The notes beneath the pieces were generated by a model. That model saw only the letters and a program-made list of their open reading frames with translations. It was not told the DNA's origin and searched no databases. The translations under genes and the position numbers were made by a program. This document shows positions 12,801 to 25,842 of a stretch of 64,000 nucleotides of DNA, one piece after another. The stretch comes from Pithys albifrons albifrons (Eukaryota > Chordata > Aves > Passeriformes > Thamnophilidae). Numbering within the stretch: the stretch's first letter is position 1; every line of letters begins with the position of its first letter. The stretch is taken from NCBI RefSeq assembly GCF_047495875.1, contig NC_092473.1, forward strand, positions 12,987,733 to 13,051,732, given 5' to 3'.

Positions 12801-14162
12801 ATCCTCAGAGCTCTCTCCTTCAAAGTTTGCACTCAACTGGTCCACGTGGAGTGGTTTGCAACTTGCTCTCCACAATGTAGACTTTTATGTTAAAGGAAAA
12901 GGACAAAAAAAGCAGTTTCTGTCTTTCCTGAAGCTTCTCTTCCCTCCTCCTGTCACTCAGTTCCTGGCTGATGCTGTAGCTCCATCACAAGCCAGGCAGA
13001 GAATCCTCTCAAAGCCATGTAGAGTTGAGGAACGGCTCAAGGTCATTTGTGCAGCCAGAGGTGCAGGGCAGACCCTGAGAAACCTCAGGAGCTGTTTGCT
13101 TAACTTCATCCCACATTGCAGATGGATTAACCCTTGGGACATAATCAAGTGCTGCTGGACTTCTGGAGACTTGTTGCATCCTTTGAGATGTCCCATTCCA
13201 TGACTTACTTTGACCTTGCTCTGTTAGTGCTTCCCAAGCACAGTCCCCAGTGCTCTTGGGTTTGCCCCATCCCAGAGCCAGCAGCTCTTCTGACTCAGGG
13301 CTCTCTGGCTTTGGAGGAGTCTGTTGGAATGTTTTCATTTCAGTATCAGCAAGGCTGAGTCCAAAACTGTGAGCAAACTTCCCTTTCTAGAGTAAGAACA
13401 AAGGCAGAACTGTGTGAGAAGGGTGGCCCTTGTTAGAAATCTGTAACAGAAACTAAAGGTTGTTGCGAGATTTATTAATGGTGTATTTGTTCTTTCCTCA
13501 CTGCAGTAACAAACTATAATGTGTAGCTGAAATTACCTTTGTTAACATAATTATAAGCCTTTGGTGACAACCTTGAAGATAAACCAGTTTATATGTTTTG
13601 CTTGGTAAGTCGAGCAGATTAAGAGGATATAGAGAGTCAGCTGCAGTGGCTCAGGTGGAGGCTCTCGAAGCTGCAGTGATTTGTCACCTCTGATCAACTC
13701 TCTGTGTGCTGAGGGATTTGTGACCTGCCCCACTGAAAGTGGAACTGTAAACATGGAAGGGTCAGGGGGAGAATGTAAATACAGTGAAATGACATTTCTG
13801 AGATCTGCATAACCAGAGGTGGTTTAAAATAAACAGAGTAACTTCCCATTATTTTATAAATATTAATAGTGGGGAATTACAGTAAGCAGCAGTTACAAAA
13901 ATCAGCACCATATATGGATAAAGTTATATAGAAATAATGATTGTACCAATAAATATTGAAAAAGGGAGCATTCTTCCCTCATATTGCACTCGATTTGAAG
14001 TGGGAAAGGGATAAACTCAGGGTCTGCAGAGATCAGCCTGGGGCAGCCCCAGTGTTTGAGGGGTGGGACTCTGATGAGGCCCCATGGTGGGGTGTGGAGG
14101 TGGAGGTGGGGATGGCTGGAGGTCCCCATGGCAGCACCAGGGCTGTCACTGTGTCACATCCC
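9858..14162. other. unique intronic sequence
   Basis: No repeat family or exon recognised. The stretch 12500-13360 is GC-richer and gives several overlapping open frames on both strands, none with domain motifs. An open frame rich in K, R and E on the minus strand at 12264-12533 is low-complexity translation of a pyrimidine-rich + strand, not a protein. Confidence 0.55.
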
Positions 14163-14634
14163 TCACTGTGGGAAGGACACTGAGGGGCTGGAGCATGTCT
14201 GGAGGAGGGAACAGAGCTGGGAAAGGGGCTGGAGCTCAGGGCTGAGGAGGAGCAGCTGAGGGAGCTGCAGGGGCTCAGCCTGGAGAAAAGGACGACCGGG
14301 GGGACCTTTTCACTCTCTACAACTCCCTAAGGGGATGGGGGAGCCAGGGGGGTTCAGGCTCTGCTTCCAGGGAACAAGGGACAGGACAAGAGGAAGTGGT
14401 CTCAGGCTGAGCCAGGGGAGATTTAAGTTGGCTATCAGGAACAATTTCTTCACCTAAAGGGTTCTCAGCTGCCCAGGGCAGGGGTGGAGTCACCATCTCT
14501 GGAGGGACTGAAAAGCTCTGCAGATGTGGCACTTGGGGACACAGTTTATTGTGGCCTTGGCAGTGCTGGGGGAATGATTGCACTCAATGCTCTCAGAGGG
14601 CTTTTCCAACGTAAATGATGCTGTGATTCTGTGT
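14163..14634 (+). mobile_element. CR1 LINE 3' fragment, sense (subfamily with the GATGTGGCACTTGGGGACA tail)
   Basis: Landmarks include GGAAGGACACTGAGGGGCTG, CAGCCTGGAGAAAAGGA, TCTCTACAACTCCCTAAG, GGGACAGGACAAGAGGAAG, AATTTCTTCACCTAAAGGG, GATGTGGCACTTGGGGACA and CTTTTCCAACGTAAATGATG before a short terminal octamer. It shares its tail type with the copy at 51276-51650, so both belong to one CR1 lineage distinct from the copy at 9281. It is 5' truncated and cannot mobilise. Confidence 0.93.
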
Positions 14635-17600
14635 TATTAATTTTCTGCTCTGATGTGATCACATCACACCTTTGAAGCCTACAATTGTCATGATGGCAGG
14701 TTTGCTTTTTCTTTTCCATGTTCTGACATGTTCACTCCCACTTCTGTTGTGCTCAAGTGCAGTGTTTTAATTTACTTTGTAACTGAGATTCACCTTCCTG
14801 TGCTTCTTCACAAAGGGTTTTATGTAGATAAGTTTCATATCTTTCAGTCAACTTGTCATCTCCTACAATAGGAGGATAGAAATCACAAAAACATAAATAT
14901 CACTTGAACACTGTGACTTTAGCTGATCTAAATAAAAGATTGTGAAGATAAAATACCAGTATTAAGAAGTTTCCCTAAGTATGTGCCAAGAAGGAGGAGG
15001 GGTGGGCTGAAGAGCTCCAGGCAGGTTAAGGAGGAGCCAGATGTGGATTTCGAGGAGAAGGATGTTGTGTGTGAATCAGGTTGTGTCGGGAACCTCTACT
15101 GAGGATTCTCAAGTTTAGCATCTAACAGGAGGGGAACTGATCTGCAGTGACCCCGAGGAGATGTTGTTGAATGATACTGAATATTCTTGAGGAATATTCA
15201 TGAGTGAGGTACTTCTTAACATGAGAAGAGAAAGCTTGTTCAGAGTATTAAACAGTTCTCCAGAAGCACAGTGGTAAATGCTGCCAGTTATTCATTTCTG
15301 CCTGTGGTCCCTCTTCATATTTGGCATCACCAGCTCACAGAGGCAAGTAGTGCAACTTGACACTTCCCAAGTTGCTGTGGCCAGAAATACAAAAATGCCA
15401 CTTCTTTTGGAGTGCTTCAATAGGGATATTCTTCAGAAGATACTTCTGATAAGCTTGGAGTAGAACTTGAGTGCTTCACTTAATGTGAAAAACCCCAGAA
15501 ACTTCCTGGCACTTTTTGTAAACTTTTGGAATTGGTTAAATTAACCATGAGCAGCAGCAATAATTAAAGCAGAGCTTTGGCATTAGTTTACCTTTGATGT
15601 CATTCATAACATATGGGAAAGGATGGAAATTTTTTCATCACCATTTCATTGTCATTCAGAATAAGGGCAAAAAAAGGGAAAAACTACTTTTTCACTAAAG
15701 TGGTATTTGATGAGGCTGTTGATGGGGCTGTTTATCAGCAGCTTCCTCTGCAAGCTGTTCCATCTTTTAGAAACATTTTGGGTTTTCTTCCAGGTACTTC
15801 AGTTCCAGTCCAGTTTTAAGGTTAATGTTTCCTAGGTTGAAGCAATTGTAGAGCTCTGGCAAATCTTTATCTGGTGGCATTTCATTGTAGGCTGCTCCTA
15901 CAAGCTACTGAATGCTTTTAACTTGGTCTGGAAGTTGAGGGAGCTTGGGAGTTTCCCATGTTGAACTCTTTATTAGTCAGGTTAATAGAAGAAAAACAGT
16001 GTTCAAAGAGTTGCTGTAGCTTTCTAAAGGGTAACAGAACAGGTCATCAGTAATGATGTCAGATAAAGGAAAATTATTTTCTGCACATGGAACTTTGTAT
16101 CAACAAAAAGGTCAATATTTTATAGTAGTATATTATAGTAGTCAGTAAATTATAATAGTTATATGTAGTCACCAATAATATAATAAGCAGAGCTAAATTT
16201 ACTGAAGTAATGGATTAGTGTTTACCCAACTAAAGAGCCTGAGGAAGTGTCCTCTTTAGTCTTCCCAATCCTCCAGAATTCAGAACTGGGATACAGAAGG
16301 GACAGCTGGCCAGTGTAATCATTACCTCTTAAAATAGGAATGTCCTTATTTGTTCCTTTTATGAATGTTTGCTGCACTGATGTTTCCATCTGACCTTTGG
16401 AGTATTTTTTCCAGGTAAACACGATTCCCAGAGCTCAGGAGAGCCCCAGAGCCCTGGCCAGATCCCACAGAACAGAGCACACTGCCTGCTTCAAAGCAGC
16501 ACATTGCTACCATTTCCTCTTGATACCTTCAAGCTGTTTCAGTCTGGGTGATATTTTCCTTAGAGACAGGAGAACTCACAGTGGTGTTTATGAACCTCTC
16601 CAGAGGGGCAGGAACACTCAGGGCAATGGGTGCACTATTCATCTGCATCTGAAATCAAATTTTTGCTCATCTCAGTGCTAATACCAGAGTTGCATCAAGA
16701 ATACTGAGGAATGTTCAGTGGTTTTACCTCATTTACTCTGTAATGGCAAGATACTGAAAGGATTCCCCCACCATTCCCTTCACCTGTAGCTGTTCTTCCA
16801 CACATGTGTGGGCATTTATTTACATAGTGCAGAGAAGCTGTACCTGCCTTATCATTTTCAGCTCTTATTCTCTGCAGAAGAAGAACAAATAACATGTTTA
16901 CAAGTATGTTGGTTAATTAGTTTAAATATATGCATCTCAAATTGACCTTATGAGACAATGTGCGGGTAGCAATTAAAATAAAATTGCCACATTGTTTTCC
17001 TTCCAGCTTCTACAGACATTTAACAGTTGAGTGTTCTTACTTTTCTACACCATAGAAACCTGTTGGCATCAATGATGCCCCAATTCCCTCCCAGTGCCCC
17101 AGGACTCCAGGCTGTGTGTGCCCAGCCCCTCATGTGCCCGAGCCCTGGCACTGACCTGGCACACACTGAAATCCAAGGCAGTGATTCCAAGGAATATCTT
17201 GATCTTCCCCAGAGCTGACAGGGTTGGGGGTTTTTGCCCCCAACTCTAAACAAGAGCAGAAATCATAAAAGCTATTATGTCTCCTTATTTACTGCTTTTC
17301 CTTTCCATTTTGCAGTTAAATTATGTGTCAAGCATTCTTTAAAGAAACATATTAACATATTTATTCCAGGTTGCTGCTTAAGGTCACCATCATGGAATGT
17401 AGATACGTAGAAGAAGCTGTGTTAAATTCCAAATACCTTTAATCTGTAATGTAATTAGTTTGATTAAGACTGGTTATCTCTGTTAATTAGCATATCTGTT
17501 AGAAGCATTGACTGAAGTGCTTTTCATGATCACAACCAGTTCTTTCTGAATGTAGAAATTATTTCGATGTGTCTCTTGCCGAGTTCACTGGGAAAAGATC

Positions 17601-20600
17601 AAATCTGCTCCAAGCTCTGAGCCACCGTCAGTGTGCAGGGAGCAGCTCTCCCAGAAGGACTGGCAAATGAGGAAAAGATGAAGGAATGGGATTTGTTTAG
17701 TTTTAGAAGATTAGGAAGGAACATGATAACAGTTTCTAGCACATATTAGATTATTAAGTGGATGATGTTCAGCTCTTCTGTAGAGCTGGTGGGGAAAGGA
17801 GATAGAACAAGGAAATAAATGAGCATAATTTATTTTAAGCAAGATTTGGGTTAGGCAGGTTTTTCTAACCAAAAAAAAAACCAGATACTGATACTTTTCT
17901 GTGAGAGGAGCTTCTGACAAATCCTTTGCAGGTAATTTTTGTGAGTATAGGATAAATTTCCCTTTGCAATAACCTGGGTATTGCTGTTGGGCCCTAAACT
18001 GGAGGATTTATCTGATGATCTCTTATGATTGCTCTGGAAACAGCTGATTCTGTGATTCATGGCTCTGTGATTAAGAGAAATAGGTTATTAATCATGGGCA
18101 GCTCTTCTGTCAAAAGCTCGGGGTAGAAAATTTAGGAAGGTGTTGTTGCTTCCCAAGTTCGCTGAGTTCTGAAGTTATTTTATTTATATCTAATGAATAA
18201 AAGGCTCAACAAGTCAACTGAAAGAAGGAGAACAAGCAGATGCTTTTTATTTCAAAAGCTTCCCATCCTGAGAGCATAATTAAATAAATGTGCATTGGTG
18301 GAACTCTGTATTTTGGATTTAATGAAAATGGACAGGCTCAGAACACTTAGCAAAAAGCAGGTGCTTTGTAGATTATTGCTTAAGGTATTCTGCATGTATG
18401 GAAAGTTCTTATTTTTCTTCTATGGTATTATTGATAGAGTTTATGAGGTGCTTTACAAGTTTCTCATGGTTGAAAGGCTCAAATTGACTCTGCTAACTTA
18501 CCTCCCATGAGATTTATTCTATACTGCATAGGGTAGTAAATTTTTACAATCAATTTACTTAATTAATTTAGTAGATCAATTTATTTTTTCTGTGATGTAT
18601 TCCTTCAAGGGCTTTAATTTTCTTTTTTTTTTTCCTTTTCTGACTGTATTTTTTTTCCTAAAGCTTTCATGGCTTTCACTTTGATATTTATTTACTGAAT
18701 GCACAGACTTATCACTTTAATACATTATTCCTTTGTGGTTCTAATGGATTAAATTAAAAATACATGTTAAAAAGTGTTGCAAGTTGCATGCCCATTAGCA
18801 CTGCCCATCAGGGGCTGGGGGAATTTTATGGCTCTCCTGAGTCATGGCTTCACATTCAGAAAATCCCAAAGACTTGGGGTAGGAAGTCACTTGATTTGCT
18901 CCTTTTCTTACATATTTTTTTCCTCCCATTTAATTTCAATTCTGAGAATACATCATGCTGCACTTTGAGCTGCATCATCACCATTTTCCCTGTGTAGGTT
19001 CTTGGTTTTCCAGCTTTGTAGCATCTTTCTGGATGGCACCAATTCAAGGCTTTCTTGAAGATAAAAGTGTAAAGTTGTTTCCTGGTAAACAGCAATTACA
19101 ATGTGGTTTGAGGTCAGCAAAATAACCCACTCACTTCCTTACAATTTATATTAATTCACTTAAAATGACATATTTTGAACTAATTTTTTGTATCATTTCA
19201 TTCTTAGTTTCTGTCCTTCATTTCCTCCCTCCCTGTTCCTCCATGACTGCTCTTTATATCTGTTGGAATTTTAGTTTTCTTATGATACCCAGGACTTTAA
19301 TGAAGTTTTGTTTGCTTGGTTGGGAATCAAAACATGTTTTTAATTCTTGCCTGCTGTGTCACCATTTAGCATCTCTTTCTTTCACCAGTTGTGGTCAAGA
19401 GCATTTATCCATAATTTTTAATTGCTCTGTTTATAATTACTTGCTTGAAGGTACTGAGAAGATTTCTTTTAATTAACAGACTAGATGAACTATGTGCATG
19501 GCTGGAAATCTTTTCTTTCTTTACTTCCATTTAAGAGCCAGTGGTTTCCATGACTTCTTTAAACCCTTCCTACCCCAAACCATCAGGATGCCATCCAAGG
19601 AAAACTCGTTAGTTGGCTGAGCCTGCCTGGTTCTGAGCTTGCCTGTGATAGATGATGGCTTTCATACAGCATTAGCTGCAAACATTAAAGGCTTGAGGAG
19701 CATTTCAATCAACTTCAATATTTCAATTGACATGCCTGAGTAAGCTGCCAAAGTGTATTATTTAGGCAAACCTTTTTACCTGGCTCCAGGAGAAGGAGTG
19801 CCATTGATTGAGTAAGATGGATTTCCCACTTTGTTTACGGCCTCAGAAGTTGGGAGATTTACAACTTGTGTCTTCAAAGTCTGAAATATTTTAACAAAAC
19901 AGTTGTTTTAAGGAAGTTGCAGATGAGGTTGGGCTCTTTTCTGTCTAAAATGATGCCATCAAAACCCTTCTTGTCCCAGGACAAGAGAGAAGTGAGTCTC
20001 CAGCATCTCAGTGGAAAACGATGCATTATAAACAAAACTATGAAAACCAAAAAGCAGTTTACACAAAACAAACCCTCTTTCCTAACAATCTTTCTACAAG
20101 CATCATGTTTACAGAAAGATTTCCTCAGAAAGTTTAGGCAAGCATGTGGCTGAGAAACATTTCTTTCAGAAAGCCATCTGTCCAGAGAGAGATAAAGGGA
20201 ATTCAGAGCTAAAATCTGATTCAACTGAGTTTAAGTATTGCTGTGGCTGGGATGGTGCTGGCAGCTCCTGTGGAATTCATCTCTGGGTTCTCAGCTGCAG
20301 GAGGGGGGTTGATGCTGCATTTTTTGCTTCCTTGGGCAAACTTTGTTCTACTTTTCCGTCAGAATAATTTTAAACTAACATCAGGTAATTTAGCACAGAT
20401 TAATCCTTCCCTTCTATTTAGGAATCCAGCAGACTGTTGTAAGTAGAGAGGGAGAAAAGCTTTTAGAAATGAGACTAGAAATGCTGCTTATTTTGGAGTG
20501 AATCATTTTAATCAGGAGCTGGAAGCATTCCACCAGCCCTCTCTCCATGGCCCTCTGGAGATCAGCTCATGGAACTCCTTTTGCTGGGAGGATGACTTGG

Positions 20601-23600
20601 GAATAAACCAATCCTTTTCCATGCTGTCCCTCCCCTTGGCTGCTTCTCCCCACCCAAGTTTGGTTACTCAGAGATCACTAGCAGTTCTAGCAGCATGACC
20701 TGGTATCCAGGCAACCCAAAACCTTGTCAGCTTAACAATCCCCAGTGAAGAACTGGGGATGATGAAAGCTGAGAGCCTCGTTTGACAAGAGAGCACCTGT
20801 TTCCCTGTGAACAGCCAGCGTTGAAATAATGATGGCATTAGGCAGGGAATACAACAGGTTCAAAAGGGGCTTTGGGACTTTGAAAGAGAATGGCAGCACG
20901 GGGAGCTGTCACCAGTTCCCTCTTCAGAGATGGGTTGCTGTGTCTGCTATTTATTTGGTAGCCAGTTTTTAGGATTTTGTTGCCTCTAATCCCTCCCTGC
21001 TCTCAGCTCAGGCCGCTCACAGGAGTGCACAGGCTGCTGTCTCAGGTAAACAGCCTGTTCTGTCCTGAACTTGTCTAATAATGTGGATTATAGCCAGCCA
21101 AGTGAACACTGCTGTGTGTAATGAGAAAGTGAGGGCACTGTTGGCCACGATCTTTCAGCCAGTGAGTGCCCCCAGGTGTGCCAGCCTTCCCTGGCACACA
21201 GTGCCCTCCTGCTGCTGTCCCTGTTCCTGTCCCAGGGCAGCAAACCCAGAATCTGCTGCACTGAAGAAATGGAAAGCAGTGAGGGGAGTATCCCACAGCA
21301 TCAAAGTGGAACATGTACAGAGGGGACTGAAATGATTCCAAAGACTGAGAGCTGGAGAAGCAGGAGGAAACATGAAAGTGCAGCAAAAGAGACGGGGAGA
21401 GGGGGAAATTACAGCAGCAACTCAGTAGGGAAGCAAAATATGTAAAATTGAAATATTCAGATGGTGGAATAAAGCAGGAGTGCTACACTACAGTGGGAAA
21501 TGGTAGGAAAATGAATTAATCAGGCAGCAGCAGTATTACCTTAATGGAATTTAGTTAGTGAGACTGCATGGCCCAGGGAAGGTGTTTGATGGCTCACTGG
21601 TTTGGGGCCAGGGGCTCAGAGGGCACCTCAGTCCTTGTCAGTCACTGAGGATTCATCAAGGCTATAAATGACCAAAATCACATCCACATGTTGACAGGCT
21701 GAGAAACTGCAAAAACTGAGCTCATGGTGTGCAGTATCTCCAACAGAGAATACCAGAAAAGGGATGTTTTTAACTCCTACCAGCAGCTGTGGACATGCAG
21801 GTAACAAAACAGCAGTGAATTTGCATTACTATATTGCAGACATTATAATCCATTTAATTACTTCTTTTAATAATTAAAAAGATCAGACAAAATGGAAAAA
21901 ATAGTAGTGAGTAGTGTACTGAATTGCAGCTAAACATAGAATGGAAACATGTATTGAGCAGAAGAGTCAAAGGGTGAGAGTAAACTGCCATCTCTCACCA
22001 GTTCACTCCTCTTTAATTAATGTGTCTTTTACTCAGAAAAGTTGAGGAGAAACTGTTTTATCTTCAAAACGTGAAACTTAAGTAAATTGATTTAGTTTTG
22101 CAATGGAAAGAATGAACGTTAAACTGGATTTTACAATGAAAAGAACATTGAAAGGAAGTAATAATTAGAAAAGCCCTCCCACCTCCCACTCCCCTCTTGC
22201 TGTTGTCACCTCCATTTGGTGGTGAAGGTTCCACACCTTCCTGTCTCTCTGGCACTGCCCACTCTGGGCCTTCCCTACCCCTCTGAAGCTCGTGGCTGAT
22301 TGAAACAGAAGTGGAGGAAAGGGAGAGGTGTGTTGAATTCTAAGATGTTTTGATGATAATGTGAGGCTGGGTGGAAGGGAGAGGCCAGGAATGCATCTGT
22401 GGGAGAAAAGCCCCAGCCCTTTTTGGACATCAGAGCATCCCACAGGAGCTCAGCCTGGAGGGACAACCCAAGAGCAGCCAAGGCTTTATTAGTTCCCACT
22501 TATGGAGCTGATGGTGCCCTTTCAACCTCCTGCCCAGGCTTTGCCTCCTCTTTCCTACTGCAGCCTATTTTCTTTCTTCCTCTGTTCTCTGTACATCCTG
22601 AACTCAAGTTGTCTTTCATCAGACAGTGAAGAAAAGGTGGTTTTGGACAAAGAGAAATTAGAGCAGTCAAAAATTAGACATTGGCAGCCCCGAAGTGTCA
22701 GGAAGGTGAAGAGAAGCGGCTGAAAATTCCACCATTGGTACATCAGGAACCGAAAAGAGTTTGGAACAAAATGATCCAGTAACTGCACCTATGTAGGAGT
22801 GTTTGTGATTGTCAGGTTTTTAAGGTTTGAAGTAAATATAAGAAAGGGCAAAAATGTCTGAATTTTGTCATTTTGCACCCACTGGTAGAGTTTGCAGTGA
22901 CCACATGACAAATCTCTTGGCATGTCCTACCAGTAGAAAGAGCAACTTGACTATCTTAGGTCTTACTTCAGCTTCATCAAAGGAGCTCTAACCATAAACT
23001 CATTCATGTCATCACATCCTCTTCCACCTCAGGGTACTAAAAGGACAGTGCAGAATGCAGGAGGATTTCTGACAATTCAGCATTTGATGTGTGTGTGTTT
23101 GTGTTTTTGTGTGTCTGGGGACTGTCTGGGCTTTGTGCAGCATTTCCCATTTTCCATTTTGGTGCCAGAGCAGAGGGTTATGGCAGTCTTTGGGTTTGGA
23201 GGATAAAGGTGAGGTGGCACAATAATTCTCTTCAAATTAGCAGAAATGTGTTTTCTTAGAACAATTTTTTTCATATCTCCCTGTCAGTGACTAAGCTAAG
23301 CTGTAAAAAAATCCATTTGTCACACAGATACGATGGTAATTAGTGGCAAAATAGTTGTTCAAACTTTAAAAGAGTTGAAATTTAAATCTAAAAAGATAAT
23401 GCAGCATTTAATATAGTAGAACTTCTAGGAGGAATAAATGGATGGAAATGAAATTGTTGCTTTGGAACTTGATGATGTAGTAAATCTCAGTATTGTACTC
23501 ATTGATAGTGAAGATTTCTTAAACTGAGCAAATTGCAAAGATTTACTTTCCTCCTAGAGGGACTGGATTATGTTTGTCTGCTACTTGGAGCTGGAAATGC

Positions 23601-25749
23601 TGAACCATTTCAGGGCTAAGCAAAGAGAAGGGATTTTGTAGATGAGTTTGCAGCTCTTCTGTCTTCAGTGGACTCAGTGGAGCCACAGGAACACAATTCT
23701 TCGCAGTGTTGGGAGCTCTGAGAGCAGCTTAATATCCAGCCAGCTTTATGGAGCTGCATTAAATTCCTTCTGATAGAGCAGACAATGGAGAAGGCTTGTG
23801 GTAAAAAGCAGTAATTTAATTTGTTGTGGAAGTCTGGCTAAAGAAGCTGAATCTTATTAATAAACCAGTCTTTAGAATTATAATTGAATTTATGGGATAT
23901 AACAAAAAAAAATTCCACATATGGATTCTTGACTACTTTTTCCTTGCCTGCTCAAAGAAGAAGAAAAGGAAAACTGATTTTTTTTTAGAGAAATTCCACT
24001 GAGCTGGAACTGGGTCAGTCTCCTGCCAGCATTGATCAAATGGTAGGTGACTGAATTTGGTTCATTCAAATGGATGCAATGAGTCTGGTTTTGGTAATGT
24101 TGCGCCACACAGTGATGGGGATCTTTGCTTTATTAAAATCAAGAAATTCTGTTTAATTAGAAATAGGTCAGCTGCTGAGTTTCACCATTTTTCTGCCCAT
24201 TTTCTTGCTAGATTTGGGATTGTTTGAACAGCTTTTGGCTTTCAGCTCTTCCTCTTAGGAATGGATTCTCACACTTTATGATGTCATTTAATTTATAGTC
24301 ATATAAAACTTGACTATCTTTTTAAGACTGGGAGAAACACATTTTTGTCTTCTTTTTTATGGCATTTTCTGGCACAACAGTATTTTCTCACTATTTACTT
24401 AGAGAATGAGAACAATCAAATGGGAAAACCTGGGAGTAAATCTTCATTACTGATTTGCTGTTGGCCCAAGAACAAACACGTCAGCTGACAGTGAATAGGC
24501 TGCAACCATCTTCTCAAACTCCACACAGGTGGTTTAATGATGTGACTTCAGGAGGCCTTGTGGGTGTTTGGCACCTTTGAGGCTTCTAATGATGATGTAA
24601 AGGGTAAGAATGTTGACACATGTTCAGAGATTGCCATCCCTGAGGAACTGTCATGTTTTCAGTGCCAGAGGGAACTCTGTGCCTGCAGACCAGCACTTTG
24701 CACTGCACAAACCACTGCCTAGAACTTTCCATGTACAGCAGATACTGCCAGTGCTCATAAGATCAGTTTTACCTCCTTAGTATTTCAGGTACATCGGTAA
24801 TATAAAATATGCAAACTAATTTTCCATCCCTCCCTCCCTCCCAGTTCGAATGCTGGATGAATTCAGGCGTCACCAATCTGCTCATCTCAGATACACACTC
24901 CAAATATCCCCACCTGCAAAAGGCCTGTCCTCCCATTCCTTGGATGTTTTATTTTAAAGATTTAAGATTAGAGAGTTCGCTGGTGCTGTGGGGATGGAGA
25001 AAAATGTTTTTTTGAAATTCAAACAGCTTTTCCCAGTGCAGCTGATGAAAGCCTTTTCAGAATGAGTTCTTTCTGCAAACTGCCTTCCTGTGTGCCTCAC
25101 CTAATTCAGAGTGAGAAAGGACTGCAAATGTCTGACCCAGGAGTTTGTTAACTAGGCTCTCTTCGGGTTCTCTTTTGCACGAAAATACGCCAGAAAAAGT
25201 TATCAGATCTTTAAATCTGATCATTGAATTCTGAAAGTTGTCTGTGCTTTGTGTGTTGCTTCCTGTTTGTGACATTCAAAGCCATTGGAAAGAAAATACT
25301 TGTCCATGTTTTCAGTTTTCTGACCCAGTTTAAAATCTGATTTTTTAAGGTCTTTGAAGAGCTTGAGTGAACTTGGGCAGTGCAGAGAGCAGAGTGGTGT
25401 TTCACAGAGATGTTGGGTTTGTTGGTAAATGGCCACAAGTCAAACACAGACAACACACAAATGCACCTTTTCCTTGGCTTGTGGGAAGTGTGGGGTGGGA
25501 GGAGGAGCTGCCACCAGAGGTGGGACCTTGAGGAAGCTCTCAGTATGATTTTGGGTTCCCAGGAGACAGAAGCTAGAGTTGGACTTCATGCTAGAGCTTT
25601 GCTTGCAAACCCAGAGTGTCATTTCCCATCTGATGGGTGTTGCTCTGCTGGGTTTCTAATGAATGATGCTGCAGGCTCAGAGATGCATTCACCCCGTTCT
25701 CCTGTTCTCAGGAATCGCTGTCCCACTCAGCACAGTGTGCTGCACACAC
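14635..25749. other. 11 kb of largely unique intronic sequence
   Basis: No CR1, SINE or exon was recognised. It includes AT-rich stretches (16080-16200, 18540-18660) and moderately GC-rich ones (20500-21440, 22180-22700) that generate overlapping open frames without domain patterns. TAAT-rich sequence at 17440-17500 might be a regulatory patch. This is the longest repeat-free run in the window. Confidence 0.5.
18616..18660. repeat. T-rich low-complexity tract
   Basis: Runs of T interrupted by CC and a short CTGACTGTA spacer. The pattern superficially resembles a branch point plus polypyrimidine tract, but no coding sequence follows. Confidence 0.75.
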
Positions 25750-25842
25750 AGAACCACACAATGGTTTGGGTCAGCAGGGACCTGAAAGACCATGTTATTC
25801 CAAACCCCTGCCATGGGCAGGGACACCTCCCACCAGCCCAAT
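25750..25842 (-). mobile_element. CR1 LINE 3'-tail fragment, antisense
   Basis: The + strand reads as the reverse complement of a CR1 end: ACAATGGTTTGGGTCAGCAG, then GACCTGAAAGACCATGTTATTCC with one break, then CTGCCATGGGCAGGGACACC. Only about the last 90 bases of the element remain. The 224-aa open frame spanning 25380-26054 on the + strand crosses this fragment and is not a gene. Confidence 0.88.
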
